From NCBI GenBank assembly GCA_963693085.1, contig OY856410.1, forward strand, positions 884,577,335 to 884,641,334: a stretch of 64,000 nt of DNA, given 5' to 3'. This document shows positions 46,307 through 59,060 of the stretch, one piece after another (the stretch's first letter is position 1; every line of letters starts with the position of its first letter). A program made the position numbers and the translations under genes. Origin of the DNA: Alisma plantago-aquatica (taxonomy: Eukaryota > Streptophyta > Magnoliopsida > Alismatales > Alismataceae). The notes beneath the pieces are model-generated. The model was given only the letters and a program-made list of their open reading frames with translations, ran no database searches and was not told the origin of the DNA.

Positions 46307-49197
46307 ATTTTATATACCTCTCATTACTAAGCTTGGCAAGAAGATAAAACTAATAATTGGCATATATAGAGAAATATAAGAAAAAACATATACTTGTACA
46401 AAGATGTTCATTAACAAAGAGAAAACATAGTTTAAGCACACTTTCCATTATATCATCCATGCATTGACCGTCAAAGGTTCAATGCATTGAAGGACTTATG
46501 ACTGACTATCAAAGAGTTGGATCATTTCATAATGTGATCAGGCTACCAAAGAGTTGGATCACTTTCAAGTACTTGATTACCAAAGAGTTGAAGTACTTTA
46601 TTTCCAACACTTGACTACCAAAGAGCTAAAGTGCTTAGATATAATGGAACAAATATATTACGTTTCATGTGTTCATAGCAATAAGTAACAAAAAAAAGCA
46701 ACATATCATACAAGAACAATCATTTCATCCAATATCATATGCCAAGTACCTTACTACACATATAATACAACCATGCTAAATAGTAGGCCAAGTAAGTGGT
46801 AATGGCGTACCTTGAAGAAGACAAACCTAATCAAATTCATGATATCAAATTTGTGGTCATGTCAACTATATGTTGGACAAACCCTGGTAAAGACAAGATC
46901 ATGCATCACCATCAGGTTCTCATCTTCTGAACCCTAGTTGTGATTCATTTTAGGGTTTTCTTAGTTGATTAGGATATTCCCACTTTTACTTGTATTCTTA
47001 TCTTAGAATTATCTTACTAATGTCTTATTTTCCAATTATGTTACAAATTAGGGTTCATCATTTGAACATTAGCTTCCATAGTATTTTATGCACATATTAA
47101 CCCTAGGTTACATCATCAACCTAAATTAGAGTTTCATAATATGTATTAAGGTTCATATTCATATAACATTAATTATATGCATCTAACTGATAACAAAGTT
47201 TCATATTAACTTCCAGTTACATATACGAGCTTACTCTGCAATTTCTCGGGTTTCTTGAGCATCTTTGTAATTATTACACATTAATTAGGGTCATTAACCC
47301 TAATTAGCCGCATTAAGCAAATTACATGATTTCGTGCATCAAAAACACAATTACTGATATCAAGAGGATTATAAGCATGAATATGGATTTACTAACATTT
47401 TATCATAATTTAAGGTCATCATTCGATATTTATTATCTAAGAAATAAGTATATAACATCTTACATGATATTACTGATATTAGTGCATCAAGACACTGATT
47501 TCATGGTTCTATGTTGTTCTAATCATTTTCTAAGAATTTTAGTATATGATTTGTATTTTTTATAACTGTTCTATTTTTTATTAATTATCTAAGATTTAAA
47601 CATTTACTGAGATGATTTACCTTTTTGGCCAATGAAGAGCTGCCACGTAGCCTAAGGAAAGGCCTGGTTCACTTGATCTGGCAACTAGGTTCACTTCTAT
47701 GTGATCGGTTCACGCCTGGTCTGGAACTGGGTTTGGTTCTAGGGCTCTGGACTCGGTTTGTCTCTCCTCTCACATCGCAATCTCAAAGATCCGCCCACAT
47801 TCTTCAAGGATCTCAGCACCGCCGCTTGGCTTCATTGGCCTTCACCTACACTGAGACCATGTGGCCCTTCACAGATGCTCTAGTCATGATCTAGACCCCG
47901 AGTCTTACTGCCCGCAAGCTTGTGTTTCAAGTGTGAGTGAGTATCACCTCGATCCTATTACTCTAACGTGCATTAGACCGGAGTCAACTCATCCTCTCCT
48001 CGTTGTAAGATCACTTATGGTTCCTACACTTCTTAGATACGAATGTGGAGCTCCTTCTCCATGAGGCTTCCATACAAGGACCACTCTAGATCTCCGACTC
48101 CCTCTCTCTTTCTCTCCTACTCGACGTGGCTCGTCTCTCAGAACCGCTACTATCAGTTCATGTGCATGTGAGTCTTCTTTTGTGGTACGAGATGATGTTA
48201 TGCCATTGTCCCTTCCACGTGAGTCCATTGTAGGGTTGTGTTCTAACCACCACCGCCGATGGCTCTCCAGTGAGAGAGATCAATGCCTCTCTTATCACCT
48301 TCATATCTGAAACCTTCACCGGTTGGGCTCAGCGTCTGGCATCATGGAGAGTCTACTCCACCCAAGGATCCTTTTCACAACCTTTCTGCACTCACTACAG
48401 CCTGAACATCGATGAGCAACTGCCCCCCACTTCACCATGAACCTCCTTTAGTGCCCAACTCTATTTCCAGCTTTAATGTTCCTCCATTAACATCCCTCTC
48501 CATGTTCTTCCTTCTTCCTCATACTGTCAGTGGAGAATCTAAGGAAGAGAAGGCCTCATCGATGTCGTCACCTCACCGTCATTCCTCAAATGAGGGTTCA
48601 CACTGAAGATCTTGATAAGAAAGGGAAACTACCCATATAGTTTCTCTCATAGGGACATGACTAGAACATGGGATTGGTTGAGACTTGGCATAGCCATTCA
48701 CCCCCATGACGCAGCCATAATTGCATGGTAGAAGATACTACATACATTGTTGAGTCATGGTGTGTGGCTGGGATGGAGACTGACCAACTAGATTTGTGTC
48801 TTGCAAACCACTTGGGCACTTGGTTGGGACGGATATCAAGCTTAAGGAAGACAAAGGAAACCTTAGTCTATCATACTTAAAAGTTTATATTATTTGATCA
48901 TTTGCATATGTCATTACCTTCTCCTAGGTACATCCTAATTTCATGAAACTTTAGAAATAGCTTCATTGCCATCCAGATCTCATGTCGTCCAATTTTGGTA
49001 TCAAAATATCAATATTTTACCAATCAATTAAATATTTCAAATAGGCATATATTAAGGAATGTAGAACATATTTTCAACATCAATCAACTTCCAACTATAT
49101 CAAATTATACATAAATTTAAAAGTCCATTCCAAACTCAAATATCTGAACTCACTTATCCAGTGCGTATCCAAAATCTTAAAAGTCCACTCTATAACA
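46307..49197 (-). mobile_element. LTR F: partial LTR of the N family
   Basis: It is homologous to about 10925-13749 of N's LTR but clearly diverged, on the same (minus) strand. Its outer end ATAACA at 49197 matches N's CATCACA end and is not followed by a polypurine tract. So it is the LTR at the element's 5' end, with internal region and other LTR lost. Kept parts are the hairpin row, acceptor-like ACCAG|GG (AG at 46885-46884), donor-like CAAG|GTACG (GT at 46810-46809) and donor-like AAAAG|GTAAAT (GT at 47620-47619). A GC-rich block at about 47640-48620 sits in the same position as in N but is poorly similar. No gene is seen. Confidence 0.85.
46460..46640 (-). repeat. Hairpin row in LTR F
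   Basis: The design of 11083-11236 with new stems: ATGCATTGA/TCAATGCAT around a CAAAGG loop (about 46459-46487), GTGATC/GATCAC (about 46534-46562), AAGTACTT/AAGTACTT (about 46567-46598) and CACTT/AAGTG (about 46608-46634). The loops keep TACCAAAGAG. A weaker one lies near 46495-46526. Confidence 0.83.
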
Positions 49198-51610
49198 GTT
49201 AGGGTTTCATGTATAGCCGACTAGGGTTCCATATTATTATTCAACCACCAAACCTAGTTTCATCACCTCTAAAATGCTGGAGTGTGCTAGGATGAGACAC
49301 TATAAATTATGATTAAGCATTCATATCCACATCAACATGTAGTGTCCAAAAACATAACATAGTGACCAAAAATCAAACAAGTGTAGAGACCTCCTTTGGT
49401 GAGTGAGTGTAGCAACCATGGTCCACTTATAGTGACCACTTTTCAACCAATGCCAAGATTAAGACCCTATTGTGACCTTAAGATAGTGTAGAAACTCAAA
49501 CACAAACAAATAGTAGCAACTGCAAGACAAACAAAGAGTAGCAACCACCCACTAGGGTTAGGGTAGACGCCACAAGCAAAGGTATCACCTTGTGTAGCAA
49601 CCCGCTACACATCACCTTGCATGCCTTAGCCAAAACCCATCCAAGTTTCATTTTGTTTTTCGAAACAAATTCAAGAGAAGCAACTAATGTAGCCAAAATA
49701 GGTGTGCAACCAACATAGAACCAATGTAGCGACCCTCTATACAAGGGTCACATGCTTCAACCGAAACAAAACCAAGCATAACGACCATCAACCAAGATCA
49801 AGGAGTGTCGACTAAAGCAATCTCAAGGGTTTAGCCACCAACAATGTCAAGATACCTCAACAACACATAACCATCCCCAAAAAAGAGATAAACCATGATC
49901 AAACAGGTGGTAGACATCAAGGACACTGAGCACTACCAAGGAGTAAAAGCTCCATGCAAGGATGATCACCAAAACCCTAAAACATGTATAATAGAAATCA
50001 CCGTGAAAGAACCTTATTAAGAGAGACAAAGCCCACATTCAACATGAAAAATAGAACTAGATTTTCATGATATTGCAAGATACTCGAACCATATGCATGT
50101 TGATAGGAAATCCATAATCAAAAGCAAGAGGAACCATCCCTTCCATAACTACCCCAAAATCGGGTACAAATATTAGGGTTTATGATAAAGAGCAATCTAC
50201 TAGAGAACACTACAAAATATTAAATCCTAATTCATAATTACTTCATATAGCATATTAGGAGCACATTTTAGATATTATAGTGGTAACATGCATGCAAGAA
50301 AAATGTGAAATAATAGTAGGGAGAAAAGTTATATAACCCGCCTTATGTCGAGTATCAAGCTCTAAGATCACAATCTCCAAGAAAGAGAAGGAATCTCCAA
50401 CCAAGAGCAACTCCACGGCCAAAAGATCACCTCAAAAGAGAAGAACACCATGGTTAAAAGAAGAGCTCAAGAAAGAGGGTGAAAACCCTAGGCCGAATAA
50501 GAATAATAAAGAAGGGAGCTTCTTCTCACTTGGGTACCACCATGGTAAAACCATAGTCTCCGACCCTTGTGAAGAGAAGATCCTCAAGATAGAAACCATG
50601 GTTGCACCATAGTATCACGGACAAGAAGGAAGATGTAGGTGCAAAAAAAAAGATCTAGGGTTGAAAACCACTTACCAAAAAAAAAGATCACCAAAGATCA
50701 CCACAAGGAAGATGATCAAGCTCAAGGTCACCACATGCAAGGTTGGTCGGCCACAAAAGCTCCAAGAGTAGTCCTTACTTGCTCCAAAAAGGTCCAAGAA
50801 TGAAAAAAAGAGATAAGAAAAATAGTAGGGCCAAAAAGGATACTTGCATGTGAAGGAGAGGGGTAATATACTCAAGGTATGATGGAAGCAAGGGGGGTAT
50901 GAGGTGTCAACACAAGAGAGCACCAAAAGAACACTTGACCTCCAAGGAAACAACCATGGAACCACTTAACACATGCATGCATCGAAGGGTGATACAACGA
51001 AGATGGTGTAGCAACCACTTAGGTTCACTACACACCTTGTTGCGGTCAAAACACAACAAGGAACACATGTAGCGACCACTACACAAGATCACACACATTA
51101 ACATGGTCGAAGAACCCCACTAGGGGACAAACCCTAGAGACTAAACCTAAACTAGATCACCATGGTTGAATCAAGAAACACCTAGGGTAAGTGTTGTGGT
51201 CACACCACTCATCCAAGAGAGGTGGTGCGGTCACAACACACAAACCCTACCAAGGTCGATACACATCAACAAGGCAAACCCTAGAAACCCTAATATCACC
51301 ATGTGATGTCACATCATCAACCATGGTCCAAGAAAAGTGCCCCTATACATATTTCTCTCTCTAAAGATGAAAAGACATTGAGGGCACACTCTACATGTGA
51401 AAAATTGCAAGATAACCCTCACTTATGGGTAAATTGCAATTTGATCCAAAATAAGCATAGAAAGCTCAAACATCATCCAAATAGGACCAAAATGAAAATG
51501 TAAGATTGTCACACGTTATAAAAGCATCTCAAAAGGTTAGATTAAGGTTTAAGAATTTTATTAAGCAAATCAAGCACAACCAAGCACTAAGCTAGGCTAG
51601 GGGTCTTACA
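49198..51610 (-). repeat. Element D LTR (3' LTR in element sense), left end missing
   Basis: On the minus strand the LTR begins TGTAAGACCCC at 51610, right after the polypurine tract. Its first part resembles the A/B/E LTRs (ttttggtcctatttgga, ttttggatcaaattgcaatttaccc), so D is a relative. Donor-like TTG|GTAAGT has its GT at 50675-50674 and is followed by tttcaacc, as in A and E. Short hairpins of the type GTGTAGC/GCTACAC recur (for example about 49594-49612). Its far end runs into LTR F at 49198 and I cannot mark a true LTR end. No gene seen. Confidence 0.8.
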
Positions 51611-51640
51611 ACCATAAACCCCTAACAAGGATTTATCCCT
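51611..51640 (-). promoter_or_regulatory. Element D polypurine tract region
   Basis: On the minus strand, CCTTGTTAGGGGTTTATGGT runs straight into the LTR start, very like the tract of E (ccttgttaggggtttata at 63060-63077). Confidence 0.8.
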
Positions 51641-51646
51641 AAAATC

Positions 51647-52150
51647 CTATGTGAAAAGAGATGGGTACTTCCTGCGCATCTCTTCCTCAAGCTCCCATGT
51701 GGCTTCCTCTATGCTATGGTGATGCCACAAAACCTTAACTAGAACGATATCCTTCTTCTTAAAATTCTTGATCCTTCTATCCAGGATCAACATAGGTGCC
51801 TCCACATATGACACGTCCTCATCCAGCTCAACCTCTATGGGCTGAAAAACTAAATGTCAGGGTGACACTTCTTCAACATCAAAACATGGAACACCAGATG
51901 TAGCCTGTGCAACTCAGGTGGTAACTCCAACTTGTAGACCACCTTCCCGACACATGCCACCATAGGGTAAGGTCCCATAAACCTGGAAGCCAATCACTTA
52001 CCCTTCTTCCCAAACCTAAAAACACCCTTCCAAGGAGAGACCTTGAGATACACCATATCTCCCACTTGGAACTCTAAGGGTCTTCTACAATTATCAGCAT
52101 ATGACTTCTTCCTATCCTGGGAAGCCTTTAACTATTGTTGTATCAGAATA
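51647..52150 (-). pseudogene. Element D: integrase C-terminal part and chromodomain
   Basis: On the minus strand this reads, with stops: YADN, RRPLEFQVGD, SPWKGVFRFGKKGK, RFMGPYPM, YKLELPPELHRLHLVFH, then the chromodomain VKVLWHH, EEATWELEEEMRRKYPSLF, ending with TAG at 51649-51647. It is Tekay/Del-like and close to A and B. Upstream of about 52150 the sequence jumps to the spacer that follows RNase H. The zinc finger and catalytic core of integrase are therefore missing. Confidence 0.85.
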
Positions 52151-53560
52151 TCACTATGTTGTGCCTCTCTGATCTACTACCTCAACTTAGGCTTCACCTG
52201 TAACTATGCCAACAAGCCTGCCAACAAGGATACCTATAACTTCACATTCATCTAATGCAAGGAGACTAACATGTCTCTCTTATGGAACACCAAGGAGCAT
52301 AATTTTTGCTTATCCATAGATTAAAAAGAAGACTTCCTACTCAAAGTGTCTGCTACCAATTGGCCTTCCCTAGATGATAGTCTATGGTGCAATCATTATC
52401 TTTAATCAACACCATCCAACATCTCTATTGCATGTCCAACTCGTTCTGTGAAAAGATGTATTTGAGATTCCTATAGTCGGTGAAAATCTGACACTTCTCA
52501 CCATAAAGGTATTGTCTTCATATCTTCAAGGCATGTACCACCGCTGCAATCTCCAGATCATCCATTGGGTAGATTTCCTCATGTTTGTTAAGCTATCACA
52601 AAGCAAAAGAAATCACATTATACATCAGTATGCAACCCAAACCGTTCATTGAAGCATCATTAAAGATGATATACCCTTTCCTTTGCTCAGTTAGAACCAA
52701 TACTAGCACACTAGTCATCTTCCCCTTCAAGGTCTGGAAGACTGGATGACACTTGTCATCCTAGATGGAAGGTACACCTTTCCTCATCAGCTTCATTAGG
52801 GATAATGCTACGATACTGATGTTCTTGATGAACCTCCTATAGTAGCCTGCCAGACCCAAAAAACTTTGAACTTATATAAGCGTCTTCGGTTGCTCCCACT
52901 CTATTACATATTCAACCCTCTTGGGGTCTACATGAACACCTTCAACAAATATCATGTCCCAGGAAAGACACCTCCTTCAACCAAAACTCACACTTGCTAA
53001 ACATGGCGTACAATTAATGCTATCTCAACACGGTCAACGCTTAACACAGATGTCACTCATGTAGTTGGATGTCACAGGAGTAGATCAAGATGTCGTCAAT
53101 GAACACCACCACAAACTGGTCAAGGAATGGTTTGAACACTCTTTTCATCAGGTCCATGAACTTTGTTGGTGCATTGGTTAGCCCAAATGGAATAACCATA
53201 AACTCATAGTCACTGTACTGAGTCTTGAAAGCTAACTTGGGTACGTCATCCACATTGATCCGAAACTAATGATATCCTAACCTCAGATCTATCTTTGAGA
53301 ACACTGCAACACCCCTCAACTGATCAAACATGTCTTCTATACATGGTAAGGGATACTTGTTCTTGATCGTCACCTTTTTTAATGGTTCATAATCTATGTA
53401 GAACATCATATATCTCTACTTGTTCTTCATGAGCAACATGGGAGCACACCAAGGTGATGTGTTGGGTGCAATAAAACCTTTCTCAAGAATTTCTTAAAAC
53501 TATTTATTCAACTTTGTCATCTTAACTGGTGCCATCCTATATGATGTTTGTGCTATAGGT
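52151..53560 (-). pseudogene. Element D: reverse transcriptase and RNase H
   Basis: Minus strand. [13 protein letters not shown] near 53290, the open frame 53053-53253 with [31 protein letters not shown], and [12 protein letters not shown], in which the catalytic F-x-D-D is intact. The connection ([13 protein letters not shown], about 52850) and RNase H ([35 protein letters not shown]) follow with several stops, ending with an ADTLSRKS-like phrase near 52350. The spacer continues to 52151, where it is fused to the integrase tail. It belongs to the same clade as B. Confidence 0.87.
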
Positions 53561-54010
53561 CGCGTGTCGGGCACTAGATTGATCTAAAAATCAATCTCTC
53601 AGGTTGGGGGAAACCTGGAAACTCATCTACAAACACATCCTCAAACTCACAAACAACTAACACTTCCTGAATAGAAGGACTTCTTACATTAGTATATGTC
53701 ACGTGTCAAAAGGCCTCACAAACCTTCCTCATCAGCTTCTCTACTATCATCGTTGACACTAATCACATCGGAAGAATCTTCCTATCCCCTTGGAAGATCT
53801 ACAAAATGTCACCATCGAACAAACATTGCCATTTTGGAACTATAGTCCAAGACTACTCAATACTTCTCTAGAGTATGACATCATGCCTCGAGGTCACTTT
53901 ATTTCCAACAGTCTACTTTTGGTTCAAGAAACATGGATTGAACATTGAGATAATGATCTACCATGCCTCGAGTTCATCATCGTTATCAGTGATAAAGGAA
54001 TTATACAATC
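53561..54010 (-). pseudogene. Element D: protease to RT linker, badly decayed
   Basis: On the minus strand, pieces matching B's protease end can be read in shifting frames: VVLDY, MAMFV, LPRDRKILP, LVSTMIVEKLMRK, and the FEDVF linker towards RT. The active-site part is not recognisable. Confidence 0.6.
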
Positions 54011-55055
54011 ACTATAACACCTTACATAGATTGTAGGTTGAAGTTGTTATCCAACTTTCCATTTCACTTGGGCAACACTGATGTGCGACTTGGCACCGCT
54101 CTTTACTTGTGATGTCATAAGATAGCTATGGACATTCACTTCCAATGTGACATGGGACCTATAGGGTGACGTACATAGGAACTCTTCTAGAAAAGTAGTT
54201 TGATCTTAAATGACAATTGGATTGATTACTAAATTGTTTAGGTATTCAATTCATGCAACTGATTGCTTGATTGGCTGACCAGGTCTGCCAAATGACCATC
54301 TCACTGAGTAAGACGGATGTTTGGGTAGCTAGATGACATCTCAAATAGTTGAGACGACCGTTAGGGGGTCAGGTTGATTGGAGTTTGATTTGTCTAAGTT
54401 CTTCCCTTAAACTGACCGTTTCAATATGATTGAACCAACCAACTTAACTAAACTCACTAGACAACCTTCTGGGTGAGTGAGATGGGCATCTTGCTCAGGT
54501 GAGATGGCCCAGTTGGGTCGAATGAATGTTTGAGATGTTTCCTGAATAGTTTTGATTGTTCTTTACTTGACGAATAAGGATTTTAATATTATATATTTAT
54601 TTAACTTAAAATAGCCAAATTCATTTGAGATTGAGAACATCTAAATGATTGTTTGGTAGTATGAGATGATTGTCTCACACACCAGACAACTGTTTGAGTG
54701 TGTAAAATGGCCATTTCTATTGTTGCAGATTCCGAAAATTCAAGATCTTCCGGTTCTTTCCACGCTCACACCTTTATCTCATATCAGATAGCAACTGGGA
54801 ACCTTGACCTTGGCTTCTACTATAAATAGTGGGGTATTGGGGGCTACCCAGAGTACAACAACGCAACACAGGCATTTGAGAATCAATTCCTCTAAAAAAT
54901 GTTGTCCTCTCTGGTTGTGGTAAATAAGAGATCTCGGGCAAATCCTACCTAAAAAATAGGGATAGGCAACAGGAGAGAACAACTGAGAAGTTGTCATTGT
55001 GGGAGAGTAGGCTGGTGACTAGTACACCAATGGGGAGGACAACTCCTTCCTCTCC
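54011..55055. other. Unassigned LTR-like fragment with a promoter
   Basis: I find no protein motif. Phrases such as gagatgaccgtt, gacaactgtttgagtgtgtaaaatgg and tggtagtatgagatgattgtctcac recur in loose form, as in a retrotransposon LTR. It holds a TATA box (54821-54828). It is cut at 55055 by element E, and its left edge with D is unclear. It could be an LTR fragment of a further, unidentified element on the plus strand. Confidence 0.45.
54821..54828 (+). promoter_or_regulatory. TATA box in the fragment before element E
   Basis: TATAAATA in ttctacTATAAATAgtgggg, a near-perfect plant TATA context, followed 25-45 bases later by gggctacccagagtacaacaacgc, a plausible start-site region. Confidence 0.65.
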
Positions 55056-56449
55056 TGTAACATCCCTGACCTGGGTTATGTTTAAACCCAGATATTTTGC
55101 TTAATAAAGTAGATTATATGATTGCTCTTATCTCTTGAAAAGTAATTAAGGTTCCAGAGGGACTTATATTTCAATTTTAGTCCTATTTGAATAATGTTGA
55201 AATAATGTTTTGTTAATTTTGGACTAAAGTGCAAATTACCCAAGTTGAGGGGTTAACTTGCAAATTGAACATGATAAGATGTTCCTCATGTGTTGAACCA
55301 TCATGATAATGAAGATGATGTAGAGGTATGGCTTGTGGTAGCCTGAGTACCAAGAAAGAGCTGATAAAGCAATGTTTGTGCATTAAAACCTAGTTTCTGG
55401 TGTAATGTGCAATTTACCCAAAACCCAGGGTTCAATATGCAAATTACCACTTCAAAATAGTCCCTAATATTTCTTGGCATCATGTAGAAAAAATAAAATG
55501 AGAGGGGCGTCTCTTTTGTATCTCTTTGGAGGAGAGAGAATCTTGATATTAAAATAATCAAGATTTAAGCATAATTGGAACTTTATTTCAATTCAATGCA
55601 AAAATAAATATGTCAATTGAGGAACCCTTTAACCAAAAGGTGATGGATGATTTTGCAAAAGGATGGAAGACCATGTTCCTTTCAAAGGCACGAAAATATC
55701 CAAAGGAAGTGGATAACTCACTCACGTTATTATAAGAAAAAGATATATCCACTCACTTATGGATATAATTTCAATATGATTTAAGGTGCTTAGTTTGTTT
55801 TCCTTTAAATCGTGGACAATTGAGAGGAATAAGAGGCAAGGAATATAGCCTCGCATCTAAGGAGGAGAAGAGGGAAAATGGCAAGGATATGGAGAAGTTA
55901 TCCCCTACTTTCTCTCTCTTGAAATGAATTTGATAAAAATGAATATAAGCTCACTTATCCATAGCTTGAAAGGGGAATTTCGAACCCACTTTCATTCTTT
56001 GCTTGAAAAACGACCAAGGGGGGCTACGTAGAAATAGGAGGACGAGTTCCAACCTGTAGGTAAGCTTCTTGATCACTTTCAACCATGATTTCATGGTGGA
56101 AATCGAAAATAAATGATGGATTTCTTCTTTTCTTCATTCAATCTTCAACCCTAGCCAATCTTTTCACTCCAAAGCTTGAGGACGAGCCTTGGGAGGGTTG
56201 CAAAAGACTCTTACACCATTTTTGACATGAAGCTCCAAGCTTTGAATCTCAATTGAAGGTGGGTTATATAACTTGAACCCTTGAACTTTGTTATTGATTC
56301 CATATCTTCATCCATTGTTGATTCTTTCTTTGTTTCCAAAATTTTATTTGGTTGATTGATGCAATCACCATGAAAATAACAAAAAGCTTCGTGGTTTTAT
56401 GGATTTATGATGATGACATAATCATAAGAACACACCTCCACAAATATAT

Positions 56450-57070
56450 TTTTCAAATGGTTTCAACATATGGTCCAAATAGTTTCAGCAAACCGTTTGG
56501 TGACCAAACGGTTTGCAAACTATTTGGTGATTTGCGTCCCAAACCGCATGAGAGTGTTTACCATTTGAATGGGTTGAAAGTTTGATGTATTAACCCTAGT
56601 ACATGTTGTATGATTATCCAATGGATCCAATTCATTGATTAAATGTATGGACAATCCACCAATTACAACCCTAATCGATTTGTTGGAGGTTCCATAGATT
56701 GATCCATTCGATTTCAAGACTTTTTGGGTCAAACGGTCTTGAGACCATTTGAGCCCAAATGGTCTTGAAACCATTTGGGATCAAATGGTTTCAAAACCAT
56801 TTGGTGATCCAATGGTTGAGATTTTAGGGTTGGAGATCCAAGAGCCAATAATTGTTGAACTTCAATAACTCAATTGATTGAAGGTTTCAATGTAGCAAAT
56901 CATGTTCAACCAATTGATGGATGTACCTAATGAACCCTTGCGGTTTTGAGACTGATTTGGCCCAAACGGTCTTGAGACCATTTGAGTCCAAATATTCTTA
57001 AAACCGTTTGGGGTCAAACGGTTTCAAAACCATTTGGAATCAAACGGTTTCAAAACCGTTTGGTGATGAA
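56450..57070. repeat. Palindrome-rich zone in E 5' LTR
   Basis: Short inverted repeats as in B. Here both AAACGG/CCGTTT and fully changed AAATGG/CCATTT pairs occur, for example AAATGGTTT facing AAACCATTT near 56784-56803. Confidence 0.83.
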
Positions 57071-57399
57071 ACTTCAACATCGAATAAAGGTCAATTGTGA
57101 TTCAATCATTTGGAAATTGAAGGTAATGATTGTTCCAATGATCCAATGATTGATAGTAATGACAATCAATGATAGGTACAAAGGCTGAATCCCTAAAGTA
57201 CCTAATTGATTAATACCTTTAAAGGGATAAACTCTAATTGCTTATAAAAACAATAATTTAGTACACTATGTCAATCATAGTTGTATGTACTTGATTGAAG
57301 GGTTGATATAACCTAATCAAGTTGAGAGGATGATAGAGAGGAAATCATATATGAATATTATTTATGTGGTGATTAAGGGTATGATCCTCAGCAAAGATA

Positions 57400-57860
57400 T
57401 CATAAAACCCTAATCATGAGCATAAACCCTAATTGACAAGATTATTGAACCCTAACCCTAATCCAGGGTAAGGATGTAACCCTAATCCAGGGTGAAAATA
57501 TGAGTAACCCTAATTTTGTGTAATGGAACATGAAACCCTAATTGGGATGAATAGTAAACCCTAATTATGGGTAATGGAACATGATACCCTAATTGGGATG
57601 AATAGTAAACCCTAATTGAGGGTGATGCCATGTGAAACCTAAATTGAGGGTAATGCCATGTGAAACCCTAATTGAGGGTGATGCCATGTGAAACCTTAAT
57701 TGAGGGTGATGCCATGTGAAACCCTAATTGAGGGTCATGCCATGTGAAACCCTAATTGAGGGTGATACTATGTGAAACCCTAATTGAGGGTGATGCTATG
57801 TGAAACCCTAATTGAGGGTGAAGCCATGTGAAATTCTAATTTCAGGTAATTCTATGTGTA
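57400..57860. repeat. Telobox minisatellite in E 5' LTR
   Basis: About eight tandem 28-base units, AAACCCTAATTGAGGGTGAT plus gccatgtg, with few differences between copies, preceded by less regular ones. About ten exact AAACCCTAA are present. The unit differs from A's (AATATAGGGT) and B's (34 bases), so each lineage expanded its own version at the same LTR position. Confidence 0.88.
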
Positions 57861-59037
57861 ACCCTGATATAGAAGGATATTATGTGAAACTCTAATGTAG
57901 AGTGATTCTATGTGAAATCCGTAAATATGGGAGATGCTATGTGAACTTTAAATTATATACATGGAAAAATCTATTCCTAATAATGGAATGGTGATTAATA
58001 TATTGACAAGTATAACACCTAAGAGGTTGATAATGAATGTCCTTATATCAATAGTTCCTAACTCAAAGTTGAGTCTATATCATTAGCAAGGGTTGTATTT
58101 TCCAAATAAGTGACTTATGACCAATACATTACATGATAAATGTGATGAGTTGATTCACAAAGTATTAGGATGTGAAATTCCCTAATACAAGGTAAGTGGA
58201 TGAATTCAAGTATGATAAAGGTGATGAGGGAACTGATACATCAAAGAATGATAGATATCACATCCAGCACCTCAATATTTATATACCTTGATGTGTTTTA
58301 AATCCAATATATTTGGATCAGTGACACATGAAGTGTGTCATGTCAGTTGTTTCATAAATGTAGGCTATCATGCCTTATGAAAAGGTTAATCCAAATCAAT
58401 AGACTATGATGCAATCATATTTTGGTAAAGATGAGGGAGGAACTCATACTTTGTGTTGATAATCCTTTTAACGATGAATGATGAGAATAAATAAGTATGA
58501 TTAAATACTTATGTTATCAATGGTGGCTCCTAGCTGTGTGGAGCAATGAATTAAGGTTTGATCATTAATAACATGATCTTAAGAACCTAAATGGTTATTT
58601 ATAGAAAACCCTAATGGAGAGTGATGACATGTAAGAGGAATCCTAACCCTAAAAAGGGAATGATGGTATTACTTGTGTTACATCATGTTGATATGAAAGC
58701 ATTATAACTGTTATCATGAGTACTAATCATGCAGGTATGTTAAAATGACAAGCATAGCCAGGTATGAGCTATGATGACTTATATTGGAAATGTTTTATAG
58801 GCTTTATAATCCTTCATATGCCTTGTTTACTTAGTGAGAGGTAATATGAAATTAATAAGCCATGTGTGCTATATGATGTTTTGATTATTGATTTTGTTTA
58901 TGGGCTTCATAAGCTATAGTATGCCGTGTTGTCTATTAAGAGGTAACAAGAGGTGAATTGAGCTTTGTGTGCTATGTGGAATGCTTATGCAATAAGAATC
59001 ATGTTTACCTCGGTCAGATGACCTGGAGGTATTAAGT

Positions 59038-59060
59038 TACTTGTTAAGTGGTAACAAGTA
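59038..59060. repeat. Perfect 9-bp hairpin in E LTR
   Basis: TACTTGTTA, a 5-base loop AGTGG, then TAACAAGTA. B's 5' LTR has a 7-bp version at the matching place (TACTTGT/ACAAGTA, about 7948-7977). Confidence 0.75.

Noticed and set aside
57400..57860. Interstitial telomere or CRISPR-like array
   Set aside because: The repeats contain the telomere-like AAACCCTAA but with unrelated bases between, not continuous CCCTAAA. Plant context and the lack of unique spacers rule out CRISPR.
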